64,000 bases of DNA from Verrucomicrobiota bacterium (GTDB lineage Bacteria > Verrucomicrobiota > Verrucomicrobiia > Limisphaerales > UBA9464): contig JAFLEF010000009.1 in assembly GCA_017309115.1 (NCBI GenBank), positions 116,641-180,640 on the forward strand, written 5' to 3'. Made by a program: the position numbers and the translations under genes. The notes under the pieces are model-generated. The model was not told the DNA's origin and searched no databases. It saw only the letters and a list, made by a program, of their open reading frames with translations. Shown in pieces: positions 53,018 through 61,897 of this stretch (positions are counted from its first letter, which is position 1; every line of letters begins with the position of its first letter).

Positions 53018-53920
53018 CTACTGGGCTCCCTTCACCCGCAGCCGAGCGCCGTAGATGGACTTGCCGGCGGTAATGAACAGAAGGTCGCGCTGGGTGCCGC
53101 CAAAGGTGACGTTGGCCGTCCAGCCTTCGGGAATGTCGAAGTGTTCGATCTTCTGTCCCGCCGGGTTGAACACCGTCACGCCTTTGCCGGTGAGATACAC
53201 ATTGCCCTCGGAATCCAGCGTCATGCCGTCGGAACCCAGTTCACAGAACAGCCGCTTGCCGGTAAGGGAACCGTCGGGCTGGATGGTGTAGGCGTACGTT
53301 TTGCCCGCGCCGATGTCGGCCACATAGAGCGTCTTGCCATCGGGGGTGCCAATGATGCCGTTGGGCTGCTTCAAGTCCGTGGCGACGGCCTGGGGCTGGG
53401 AACTTCCAGCGGGCAGGAAATAAACGTGCTGTCCGGTGAGCTGCGAGGTGCGGTCGCGCTTCCAATACGGACGGGCGTACAACGGATCGGTGAAGTACAG
53501 GGCGCCGTCGGGTCGAATCCAGAGATCGTTGGGGCCGTTGAGGAGCTTTCCGTTGAGATCCTTGATCAGCACCTTGACCTGTTTGTCGGGTGTGATGAGC
53601 CACAGCTCGTTCTTTTCGTCGGCGCAGGCGAGTAGGTTGCCAGCCCGGTCGAAGTAGGTTCCGTTGGCGCGGCCGGCGGGCTTGAGCCAGTCGGAAAAGG
53701 TGCCGCTGACGGCGTCCCAACGGACAATCCGGTCGTTGGGTTGATCGGTGAAGAACACATTGCCGGCGCGATCGGCGGCAGGACCTTCGGTGAACTCGTA
53801 GCCGCCCTGGAGTTTTTCAACCTTCGCGCCGGGCGCCAGCAGGGTGCCGTCGGCAGCGTGGAGCAGGGGGAGCAGCGTGCACGCCGAAACGAGGACGCCG
53901 GAAAGACGACAGAAGTTCAT
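53018..53920 (-). CDS. SMP-30/gluconolactonase-like exported protein
   Basis: This 300-aa protein has a signal peptide (MNFCRLSGVLVSACTLLPLL then HAA) and a six-blade propeller with the family residues FTEGPAADRAG, NGTYFDRAGNLLACADE, LNGPNDLWIRPDG, PNGIIGTPDGKTLYVAD and GSDGMTLDSEGNVYLTG. Such enzymes hydrolyse sugar lactones with a bound divalent metal. It is convergent with the XylR-like regulator and could complete a sugar oxidation pathway in the periplasm. Confidence 0.87.
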   Translation of the reverse strand: MNFCRLSGVLVSACTLLPLLHAADGTLLAPGAKVEKLQGGYEFTEGPAADRAGNVFFTDQPNDRIVRWDAVSGTFSDWLKPAGRANGTYFDRAGNLLACADEKNELWLITPDKQVKVLIKDLNGKLLNGPNDLWIRPDGALYFTDPLYARPYWKRDRTSQLTGQHVYFLPAGSSQPQAVATDLKQPNGIIGTPDGKTLYVADIGAGKTYAYTIQPDGSLTGKRLFCELGSDGMTLDSEGNVYLTGKGVTVFNPAGQKIEHFDIPEGWTANVTFGGTQRDLLFITAGKSIYGARLRVKGAQ

Positions 53921-53998
53921 GGTGTGGCCTTCAACTGGAGAACCGGGCCGGTTGGGTCAAGCCGGATTCTCCACCGCGAAGCTGCCCCGAGGTGAGGA

Positions 53999-54385
53999 TC
54001 ACTCCGGGCCAATCATCTTCTGGTGGCGGATGTGGAGCAGTTTGAGCACGTCCTCCAGGTCGATGCCCAGTTGCTGAGACTCGGTCAACAGGGCGTCGAT
54101 CCGATCCGCGAGGATTTTGTGCCGGTGGTTCCGGTTGATCCCCGGGGATTGGCGCGAGACGTAGGTGCCGGCCCCCTGCCGGATCATCACCAGGCGCAGC
54201 TTGGCCAGTTCTTCGTAGGCGCGCGCCACGGTGTTGGGATTGACCTCCAGGGCTTCGGCCAGTCGTCGGATCGCCGGTAACTCCTCGCCGGGATCCAGGA
54301 AACCGGAAGCGATCAGGTATTTCACCTGATTGACAATCTGTAGATAGATGGGGACGCGCGAAGCGGGGTCGATCTGAATCTGCAT
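53999..54385 (-). CDS. YtrA-type GntR family regulator
   Basis: This 128-aa protein has an N-terminal winged helix (VPIYLQIVNQVKYLIASGFL, LPAIRRLAEALEVNPNTVAR, GAGTYVS) followed by a short helical tail of about 45 aa. The small effector part is typical of the YtrA subfamily, which often controls ABC transporter operons. None is adjacent, so its targets are unclear. Confidence 0.87.
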   Translation of the reverse strand: MQIQIDPASRVPIYLQIVNQVKYLIASGFLDPGEELPAIRRLAEALEVNPNTVARAYEELAKLRLVMIRQGAGTYVSRQSPGINRNHRHKILADRIDALLTESQQLGIDLEDVLKLLHIRHQKMIGPE

Positions 54386-54491
54386 GGCCTGACTCGCGGC
54401 ACTATTCCCATGTCACCTAGGTTCGTCCAGAACGAGCCGTTGCAGATTTCAAGGGAGCCCCTGGGAATGGAGCGAACGGCAGGTGACGACC

Positions 54492-55406
54492 CTATTTGAG
54501 CGGTTGGCCGGGTTCGGGTCGGCCGTTGGTGGTCAGGATTTGGAAGTGATGAACGCCGGCGGCGGCGGGATGATCGCTGGTCCAGACCATTTGGTGGTCG
54601 GGGGTGAGTTCGACCATGGAGATGCCTTTGTTGGCGGCGTGGCTGCCGACCACGGTGTTGCCGTTGGCCAGGCGCTGGGAGCCGCACGGATCCTGGAACA
54701 ACCCCTTTACCTGGTCGTTGGTTGCCTTCCACACCACGGTTCCGGTCGGGCTGAACTCCACGACCTTGTTGCCGTGGGTGAGGGAGACCAGGGTGTTGCC
54801 ATTGTCCAAGCGAATGGCGGTGAACGGCCAGTTCTCCGCCGCTCGGCCACCGAGTTCCGGGAGGTCGGTCCGGAGCGTCTGCACCACCCGGCCGTCCGGG
54901 GTGTACTCCTTGACGGCGAAGGCGAGCAGATGCGGCACCAGATAGTTGCCATTCTTGAGCTGCCGGGCCATGCGGGTCTGCATGTGGGTGTTGTCGGTCT
55001 CGGGCTGAAGCGGGGTCTCGCGGACGATCTGACCCTGGGGATTGACCTCGAGCAACCGGGGCTTGCGGCCCAGTTCCGTCACCAGGGTGTTGCCGTTGTA
55101 GAGTCGTTGAGCGGTGCTCAGTTCGCCGTTCTCCGGACTGCGCGTGTAACTGAAGACCACCTGCTTGGCCGGAGTCACTTCCTCAACCTTGTCGGCCCAG
55201 GCGATCAGGACGTTGCCGTTGGGCAGCACGAAGCCATCCCGGGAACCCCCGCGATATTCCCACTGGATCTGCCCATCTTCACCGATGATGGCCGTCTTGC
55301 CGCCCAGCAAGAGGTAGGAGTGACGAATGGCTTCGGCTCCGTGGGTCAGGAGCAGACTGGCCAGGAGGGCGAAGGCGCCGAGGACGAGTCGGAGAAGGAG
55401 GGACAT
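54492..55406 (-). CDS. Exported beta-propeller protein (ASST/PQQ-like repeats)
   Basis: The ATG at 55406 gives 304 aa with a signal peptide (MSLLLRLVLGAFALLASLLL then THGAEA). Repeats with NGNVLIAW, YNGNTLVTELG, KNGNYLVPHLL, DNGNTLVSLTHG and ANGNTVVGSHAA indicate a propeller with a DNGNTL-type loop in each blade. Such proteins resemble the arylsulfotransferase/PQQ-like superfamily; catalytic residues were not identified. The gene diverges from the PSCyt1 gene. Confidence 0.75.
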   Translation of the reverse strand: MSLLLRLVLGAFALLASLLLTHGAEAIRHSYLLLGGKTAIIGEDGQIQWEYRGGSRDGFVLPNGNVLIAWADKVEEVTPAKQVVFSYTRSPENGELSTAQRLYNGNTLVTELGRKPRLLEVNPQGQIVRETPLQPETDNTHMQTRMARQLKNGNYLVPHLLAFAVKEYTPDGRVVQTLRTDLPELGGRAAENWPFTAIRLDNGNTLVSLTHGNKVVEFSPTGTVVWKATNDQVKGLFQDPCGSQRLANGNTVVGSHAANKGISMVELTPDHQMVWTSDHPAAAGVHHFQILTTNGRPEPGQPLK

Positions 55407-55557
55407 GATGGCGTGAAAGTGTTCACAGGGGAGCCGGTCGCCCAAGTCAAAACCAACCGGCGCTGGCGGCTCGGTTCGGGTTCGGCAGATTCTGAAGTCG
55501 GACTGAAGGGAAATGGTTCCCCGAACGTCCCTCTGCGGTCTAAATTCCGCCGTCGGC

Positions 55558-58500
55558 ATGAAATTCTCCCCCTCCTTGAACGTGACGTGCCTGCTGGGCC
55601 TGTGGCTGGGGCTCACCACGGGGTTCGCGGCGACCCCGGAGGCTGAGTTTTTTGAGCGACGGATCCGTCCGGTTCTGGCGGAGCAGTGTTTCGAGTGCCA
55701 TTCCGCCGAGAGCAAGGCGGTGAAGGGCGGGTTGCGTCTGGATGGCCGGGCCGCGTTGCTGGCCGGAGGCGACACGGGCCCGGCGATTGTCCCCGGGAAG
55801 CCCGGGGAAAGTCTGTTGCTCAAGGCCCTATCCCATGCGGATCCCGATCTGGCCATGCCGCCGAAGAAGCCCAAGCTGGCGGAGGCGGTGCAGGAGGATT
55901 TTGCCCGCTGGATTGCCGACGGCGCGCCCTGGCCCCAGGACAACGCCGCGCCGGTCTCCAAGAAGTTCGATCTCGAGGCCCGGAAACGGGATCAGGCGTG
56001 GTTGTGGCAGTCCCCGCAGCGGCAGAGCTTGCCGGCGGTCACGAACACCGCTTGGCCGCAGAGTCCGGTCGATCAGTTCATCCTGGCCCGCTTGGAGCAG
56101 AACGGATTGCGGCCGGCCGCCCCAGTGGACGCCGGAACGTGGCTGCGCCGGGTCACGTTTGGGCTGACCGGACTGCCGCCGACCCGAGGGGAACTCCAAG
56201 AGTTTCTGGCCGACCGCAGTCCTGAAGCCCGGGAGCGGGTGGTGGACCGGTTGTTGGCGTCGCCCCATTTCGGCGAGCGCTGGGCCCGGCATTGGATGGA
56301 CCTGATGCGGTACGCCGAGACCCGGGGTCATGAAAGCGACTTCCACATCGCCAACGCCTGGCAGTATCGGGACTACCTGATTCGCGCCTTCAACGCCGAC
56401 GTTCCCTATCCGCAATTCCTGCTCGAGCATCTGGCTGGCGACACCCTGCCCGAGCCGCGGTTGCGTCCGGGCACCGAACTGAACGAGTCCGTCTTGGCGA
56501 CGGGTTGGGCCTTTTTGGGCGAGGAGAATCATTCCCCGGTGGATATTCGTCAGGACGAATGCGAGCGCATCGACAACAAGGTGGACGTGTTCACCAAGTC
56601 GTTCCTCGGCCTGACCGTGGCGTGCGCGCGCTGTCACGATCACAAGTTCGATCCGATCTCGACCCAGGATTACTACGCGCTAACCGGGTTCCTGCTGAGT
56701 TCCAGCTATCGGCAGGTGCGCTTCGAAACGATGGAGAACAACCGGCGCATGGCGGGCGAACTCGCGAAGCTCCGGGAACAGTCCTGGCCGGTGCTGGCCA
56801 CGGAGGTGGGACGTCAGGTGCGGAGTCAGGCGGCGACGCTGGCTCGGGCGGCCGAAGTGGCGGTCGGGTTGGCGGAGGACACCTCGGCCGATTCGGGAGC
56901 GATGACACCCCTCGTGGAGTTTTGGCGCGAACAGTTTCGCGGAGCGGCCGTGGATCCGGCCCATGCGCTGCATCCGTGGCTGGTCCGGGCGGTCCAAGAG
57001 CGGAAGGAAGTTTCGGCCCTGGCGCCGGTGGAACGGACCCGTCCGGAGGCCCTGCCGGCGGAGACCCGGGTGATTGCGGATTTCACGCGGCCGGCCCAGC
57101 AGCCTTGGAAAGCCGATGGCGAGGCGTTTGGCCCGGGACCCGTGACTCCGGGGGCGGCGGTGGCGGTGACGAATTCGTTTCCGTTCGGGCTCCAGCAATA
57201 CGGGGCGGCGCGGCGGGATCCGTTCTGGAACCGGCTGGCGCTGGCCGCCGGCAACGAATCGGATTCCGGAGAACTCGCCGCCACCAGCCGGGCGGGTCAG
57301 ATGATCCGGACGCCGACGGTGACCCTGGGCAGCGGTAAGCTGCACTACCTCGTTCGGGGACGGACCCGGGTGTACGTGGGTGTGGATTCTCATCTGATGG
57401 TGGCCGGCCCGCTGCACCGGCAACTGGTTCGAAGATTCGACACGGGAACGTCCCTCGAACCGCAGTGGGTCACTCATGACCTGAGCCTTTACGCCGGCCA
57501 TCGGGCGCACGTGGAGTTTGGTCCGGACGGCGAGGCGCCGCTGGAGATTCTGATGGTGGTGGAGGCCCCGGAAATGCCGCGGGCCAAGCCCGGCGTGCCG
57601 CCCATCCCGACGACTTTGCCGGCCACCGGGACCGCTTGGGCGGCGGGCTTGGAGTCGGCCCTGACCGCTGCGAGCACCTGGCTGGAACGAGGCGCCGCTC
57701 TCTCGGCCGAGGCGTTGCCGCTGGCGGATCTTCTGGCGCGGCAGGCCGTGAATTGGGCGGGTCCGTCGGAAGGCGTTCGCCGGTTTGAGCAGGATCAGAA
57801 AGCCCTGGCGGATCAAGTTCAGTGGGTTTCCCGCACCGCCGTGGCGTGGTTCGATGGAACCGGGGTGGACGAGTTCGTGCTGGTTCGGGGCAAGCCCTTC
57901 AAGACTGGCCCGCTGGCTCCCCGTTCGTTGCCGGCGGCTTTCGGGTCCTCCGCTCCGCTCACCAATACCGCTTCGAGCGGGCGCTACGAACTGGGCGTTC
58001 AGCTGATGGATCCGGCCAATCCGCTGGTGTCGCGAACCCTGGTGAACCGGGTGTGGCATCATCTGTTCGGCCGGGGATTGGTGCCGACCGTGGACAACTT
58101 TGGAACCTTGGGCGAACCCCCGACGCATCCGGAATTGCTCGACCATTTGGCGTGGCAGTTCCGCGCGGAAGATCAGGGCTCGGTGAAACGGTTGATCAAG
58201 CGGCTGGTGCTGACCCAGACCTACGCCATGAGCCATCGGGCGGCGGATCCGCAGGCCGAAGCGTTGGATCCGGCCAATCGATTGTGGCATCGGATTCCGG
58301 TTCGCCGTCTGGAAGCCGAGGCGATTCGGGACGCCACGCTGGTGATTTCGGGTCGGTTTGATCCGGCCGTGGGTGGACCGCCGGTTCCGGTGCATCTGAC
58401 GGAGTTTGTCGTGGGCCGCGGACGGCCGGAGAAGAGTGGACCGCTGGATGGTCAGGGTCGGCGCACGCTTTATCTGGAGGTTCGTCGCAACTTCCTGCCC

Positions 58501-58857
58501 ACCACGCTGCTGACCTTTGATGCGCCCACGCCGTTCAGCACGGTGGGCCGGCGCAATGTCACCAACGTCCCGGCGCAGGCGTTGGCGTTGATGAATGATC
58601 CGTTCTTCCACGAACAGGCGGCGGTGTGGGCTGGGCGCTTGGTTCGGGAGGTGCCGGCGGCGGACGCCGAGGCCCGTATCCGGTGGCTCTACGAAACGGC
58701 CTTTGCGCGTCTGCCTTCGGCTTCGGAATTGGCGGCCTGTCAGGATTCGCTTCGGGAGTTCCGGGAATTGCAGGGCACGCCGGATAATTCGCCGCAGGTC
58801 TGGACCGATCTGTGCCATGCCCTCATGAGCGCCAACGATTTCATTTACCTCCTGTGA
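55558..58857 (+). CDS. PSCyt1/DUF1549/DUF1553 planctomycete-type cytochrome protein
   Basis: The ATG at 55558 gives 1099 aa with a signal peptide (MKFSPSLNVTCLLGLWLGL then TTGFAA). Order: a cytochrome-c-like PSCyt1 domain with heme-binding CFECH near 46-50, a DUF1549 domain (ARHWMDLMRYAETRGHE) with a second heme-type motif CARCH, a long middle insert with jelly-roll features, and a DUF1553 domain (RTLVNRVWHHLFGRGLVPT, NFGTLGEPPTHPELLDHLAW). It is coupled by a GTGA overlap to a DUF1501 gene. These pairs are abundant in PVC bacteria; an electron-transfer step in polysaccharide breakdown has been suggested. Confidence 0.9.
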   Translation: MKFSPSLNVTCLLGLWLGLTTGFAATPEAEFFERRIRPVLAEQCFECHSAESKAVKGGLRLDGRAALLAGGDTGPAIVPGKPGESLLLKALSHADPDLAMPPKKPKLAEAVQEDFARWIADGAPWPQDNAAPVSKKFDLEARKRDQAWLWQSPQRQSLPAVTNTAWPQSPVDQFILARLEQNGLRPAAPVDAGTWLRRVTFGLTGLPPTRGELQEFLADRSPEARERVVDRLLASPHFGERWARHWMDLMRYAETRGHESDFHIANAWQYRDYLIRAFNADVPYPQFLLEHLAGDTLPEPRLRPGTELNESVLATGWAFLGEENHSPVDIRQDECERIDNKVDVFTKSFLGLTVACARCHDHKFDPISTQDYYALTGFLLSSSYRQVRFETMENNRRMAGELAKLREQSWPVLATEVGRQVRSQAATLARAAEVAVGLAEDTSADSGAMTPLVEFWREQFRGAAVDPAHALHPWLVRAVQERKEVSALAPVERTRPEALPAETRVIADFTRPAQQPWKADGEAFGPGPVTPGAAVAVTNSFPFGLQQYGAARRDPFWNRLALAAGNESDSGELAATSRAGQMIRTPTVTLGSGKLHYLVRGRTRVYVGVDSHLMVAGPLHRQLVRRFDTGTSLEPQWVTHDLSLYAGHRAHVEFGPDGEAPLEILMVVEAPEMPRAKPGVPPIPTTLPATGTAWAAGLESALTAASTWLERGAALSAEALPLADLLARQAVNWAGPSEGVRRFEQDQKALADQVQWVSRTAVAWFDGTGVDEFVLVRGKPFKTGPLAPRSLPAAFGSSAPLTNTASSGRYELGVQLMDPANPLVSRTLVNRVWHHLFGRGLVPTVDNFGTLGEPPTHPELLDHLAWQFRAEDQGSVKRLIKRLVLTQTYAMSHRAADPQAEALDPANRLWHRIPVRRLEAEAIRDATLVISGRFDPAVGGPPVPVHLTEFVVGRGRPEKSGPLDGQGRRTLYLEVRRNFLPTTLLTFDAPTPFSTVGRRNVTNVPAQALALMNDPFFHEQAAVWAGRLVREVPAADAEARIRWLYETAFARLPSASELAACQDSLREFRELQGTPDNSPQVWTDLCHALMSANDFIYLL

Positions 58858-60299
58858 ACACCTCCGGCTTGTTTCTCGATCCGCGCCTCAGTCGCCGGGC
58901 CCTGTTGCGCCGGGCGTCCAACGGGTTTGGCGCCGTGGCGATGAGCGCCCTGCTGGGGCAGTCGGGAGCCTTCGCCCGGACGGCTTCCTCTGGGGCTACT
59001 CAAGGTCCAGGCGTGCCGCATTTCCGGCCGCGGGCGCGTTCGGTGATCTTCCTGTTCATGGAGGGCGCGGTGTCACAGGTGGACAGCTTTGACTACAAGC
59101 CGCTGCTGGCGAAGCACCACGGGGAAGATCCGCGGAAGGCCATTGGTCGGTTGGAGAAAACCCAGTTCGAGGAAGTCGGCAAGGTGCTGAAGTCCCCCTG
59201 GGAATTCCGGCAGTATGGGGAATGCGGACTGTGGGTCAGCGATCTGTTTCCTCACGTGGCCCGGCAGGCGGATGACCTGTGCGTGATCCGTTCGATGACC
59301 TCCAATTTTCCGGAGCACACGAGCGCGAATTATTTTCTGCACAGCGGCCTGGGATTGCAGGGCCGGCCCAGCATGGGGGCGTGGGTGACGTATGGTCTCG
59401 GCAGTCTGAACCAGAATCTCCCGGGCTACGTGGTGCTCAATGGCGGGCAGATTCCTTCGGGTGGTCTCGACAACTTCGGCAGCGGATTTCTGCCGGCGAC
59501 GTATCAGGGGTCCCTGCTGCATGCGCGGGGAACGCCGCTCGCCAACGTGATTCCGCAGGAGAAAACGGCGCAGTTGCAGGAATCGAAACAACGACTGATC
59601 CACCGCCTGAATCAGCAGCGTCTCGAGGAGGCGGGAAGCACGGACGCTTTGGAGTCCGCCATCGCCAATCACGAATTGGCGGCGCGCATGCAGGTAGCGA
59701 TTCCCGATCTGATGGAGCTGAAGGGCGAATCCGAAGCGACGCGAAAGCTCTACGGCTTGGACGCGCCCTTCGAGCATACCCGGACGTATGCACGTCAGTG
59801 CATCCTGGCGCGCCGCATGGTCGAACGCGGCGTGCGCTTTGTGGAACTGACGATTCCGATGGTGGACGGCTACTCCCGCTGGGATGCGCACGGCGGTCTG
59901 GTCAAAAATCACGGGGACAACGCGCGCGCCATCGACCAGCCCATTGCGGGGTTGATTCAGGATCTCAAGCAACGCGGGTTGTTGGAGGACACGTTGATTG
60001 TCTGGGCGGGTGAATTTGGACGGACGCCGTTTGCCCAAGGCAACGATGGTCGCGATCACAACGAATTTGGGTTCTCGGTTTGGTTGGCCGGCGGCGGAGT
60101 GCGACCGGGCATCGCATACGGCGAGACGGACGAGTGGGGCTACAAGTCCGTGGTGAACAAGCTGGAGATGCATGACCTGCACGCCACGGTTCTGCACTTG
60201 CTCGGACTGGATCATGAACGGCTCACGTACCGGTTTGGCGGACGCGATATCCGGCTGACGGATGTCCGGGGCGAAGTGGTGCACGACATTTTGGCCTGA
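58854..60299 (+). CDS. DUF1501 family protein
   Basis: A GTG at 58854 overlaps the preceding stop by four bases and gives 481 aa; a longer frame from 58812 lies inside the previous gene. The N-terminus SRRALLRRASNGFGAVAMSA resembles a twin-arginine signal. DUF1501 motifs follow: ARSVIFLFMEGAVSQVDSFD, RSMTSNFPEHTSANYFLHSG, WDAHGGLVKNHG, TLIVWAGEFGRTPFAQG and DHNEFGFSVWLAGGGVRPG. The fold is alkaline-phosphatase/sulfatase-like. The partner at 55558 is a PSCyt1 protein. Substrate is unknown. Confidence 0.9.
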   Translation: MNTSGLFLDPRLSRRALLRRASNGFGAVAMSALLGQSGAFARTASSGATQGPGVPHFRPRARSVIFLFMEGAVSQVDSFDYKPLLAKHHGEDPRKAIGRLEKTQFEEVGKVLKSPWEFRQYGECGLWVSDLFPHVARQADDLCVIRSMTSNFPEHTSANYFLHSGLGLQGRPSMGAWVTYGLGSLNQNLPGYVVLNGGQIPSGGLDNFGSGFLPATYQGSLLHARGTPLANVIPQEKTAQLQESKQRLIHRLNQQRLEEAGSTDALESAIANHELAARMQVAIPDLMELKGESEATRKLYGLDAPFEHTRTYARQCILARRMVERGVRFVELTIPMVDGYSRWDAHGGLVKNHGDNARAIDQPIAGLIQDLKQRGLLEDTLIVWAGEFGRTPFAQGNDGRDHNEFGFSVWLAGGGVRPGIAYGETDEWGYKSVVNKLEMHDLHATVLHLLGLDHERLTYRFGGRDIRLTDVRGEVVHDILA

Positions 60300-61075
60300 T
60301 GCGCGGGTCTCCGTCTCTGGGATTTCCGGGCGCCGGGGGCTTCCTGAGGGGAGGTTTTTAACCGCAGATTAAGCACAGATTGACGCAGATTTTTGGGGAA
60401 GGAATTGGGGTTGGGGTTTTGGAGTTTGGATCGGGTGGAAGTTGGTAACGTCTCAGGGATTGAGCGTTGACCTGGCCGGCTCGTTCCTCTTCCCGGCTTT
60501 GAAAAGAATCTGCGTGAATCTGCGCTTAATCTGCGGTTCCACTTCTTCGGGGTTCCTGGGCGCGAGGGTTTCCACAGAGGGGAGGTTTTTAACCGCAGAT
60601 TAAGCACAGATTGACGCAGATTTTTTGGGGAGGAATTGGGGTTGGGGTTTCGGAGTTTGGAACGCGTGGAGGTTGGCGACGTCCCAGGGATTGAGCGTTT
60701 TCCTGGCCGGCTCATTCCTCTTCTCCGGCTTTGAAAAGAATCTGCGTGAATCTGCGCTTAATCTGCGGTTCCACTTCTTCGGGGCGCCGGGGGCTTCCTG
60801 AGGGGAGGATTTTAACCGCAGATTAAGCACAGATTGACGCAGATTCTTGGGGAAGGAATTGGGGTTGGGGTTTTGGAGTTTGGATCGGGTGGAAGTTGGT
60901 AACGTCTCAGGGATTGAGCGTTGACCTGGCCGGCTCGTTCCTCTTCCCCGGCTTTGAAAAGAATCTGCGATAATCTGCGCCTAATCTGCGGTTCCACTTC
61001 TTCGAGGTTCCGGGGCGGGTTTCCACCATCTCTCCCTCGCCTCGCCCGCCCGCCTTCGGTAGTCTCCGCCCCTTC
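60300..61075. other. Intergenic region filled by three tandem inverted-repeat elements
   Basis: About 776 bases without a real gene. Reverse-strand frames here are translations of the repeats (recurring NPNS and LNLRLK peptides). Confidence 0.6.
60325..61005. repeat. Three tandem copies of an inverted-repeat element (AACCGCAGATTAAG type)
   Basis: Units start with AACCGCAGATTAAGCACAGA at about 60360, 60591 and 60814, spaced about 231 and 223 bases. Each has a 32-base left arm, a 110-120 base centre that is over 90% the same among copies (GGAATTGGGGTTGGGG..., CTGGCCGGCTC...), and a right arm AATCTGCGTGAATCTGCGCT..., the reverse complement of the left arm with about two mismatches (four in the third copy). 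Arms are themselves built of about three 11-base AGATT units. Confidence 0.9.
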
Positions 61076-61852
61076 ATGAAGGTTGTCATTCTGTGCGGTG
61101 GACTCGGCACCCGGTTGCGCGAGGAGACCGAGTATCGCCCCAAGCCTATGGTGCCCATCGGCGGCCGACCCGTCCTCTGGCATATCATGAAGCTGTACGC
61201 CGCGGCTGGGCACACCGACTTCATTCTGTGCCTGGGCTACAAGGGCGAAGTGATTCGCGACTACTTCCGCAACTACCTGTGGAACACCTCCGACGTCACG
61301 CTGAAGCTGGGGCGCAATCCGCAGATCACCTACCACACCAGCCACGCCGAGGAGGATTGGACGGTCACCCTGCTGGAAACGGGCCAGGAAACTCAGACCG
61401 GTGGACGTCTGCGCCGGGCCCTGCCGTACGTGGGCAATGAGACCTTTCTGTTCACTTACGGCGACGGCGTGACGGATGCCGACCTCAACGCCGGAATCCG
61501 CTTCCATCAGGAACACGGCGCCATCGCCACTATCACCGCGGTGAAACCCACCGGTCGCTTCGGTGAGTTAGCCATGGACGGCAAGACCATCACGGCCTTT
61601 CGGGAAAAACCGGAGCAGGAGAGCGCGTACATTAGCGGCGGCTTCATGGTGCTGGAACCGAAGATCGCCGACTACCTGGACGGTGGCGACGCCTGTGTGT
61701 TCGAGCGAGGCCCGCTGGAACGACTCGCGCAGGAAGGTCAGCTCAAGGCGCACACGCACGACGGCTTCTGGCAGTGCATGGACACCTACCGCGAACAGCA
61801 GTTGCTCGAGAAGCTCTGGACCAGCGGCCAGGCGCCGTGGAAAAAATGGTGA
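61076..61852 (+). CDS. rfbF: Glucose-1-phosphate cytidylyltransferase
   Basis: This 258-aa enzyme makes CDP-glucose from CTP and glucose-1-phosphate for CDP-deoxysugar (O-antigen) synthesis. It has the nucleotidyltransferase signature VVILCGGLGTRLREETEYRP with K near 23 (KPMVPIGGRPVLWHIM), TYGDGV with the metal Asp, AVKPTGRFGEL, FREKPE and SGGFMVLEP. Length is right for RfbF (255-260 aa). The downstream rfbG/rfbH genes are absent from the window. Confidence 0.93.
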   Translation: MKVVILCGGLGTRLREETEYRPKPMVPIGGRPVLWHIMKLYAAAGHTDFILCLGYKGEVIRDYFRNYLWNTSDVTLKLGRNPQITYHTSHAEEDWTVTLLETGQETQTGGRLRRALPYVGNETFLFTYGDGVTDADLNAGIRFHQEHGAIATITAVKPTGRFGELAMDGKTITAFREKPEQESAYISGGFMVLEPKIADYLDGGDACVFERGPLERLAQEGQLKAHTHDGFWQCMDTYREQQLLEKLWTSGQAPWKKW

Positions 61853-61897
61853 GCCGACCCGCTCGCAACTCCCGCACCTGACTTCGTCCCTGCTGAC

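Noticed and set aside
56680-58818. 712-aa reverse frame opposite the PSCyt1 gene
   Set aside because: Antisense shadow; sense strand has conserved heme and DUF1553 motifs.
60212-60830. Reverse frames with repeated NPNS/LNLRLK peptides
   Set aside because: They are translations of the tandem DNA repeats, with periodicity set by the repeat unit, not by a protein.
60325-61005. Possible CRISPR array
   Set aside because: Unit length (about 225 bp), near-identical centres and complementary arms do not fit repeat-spacer structure; no cas genes.
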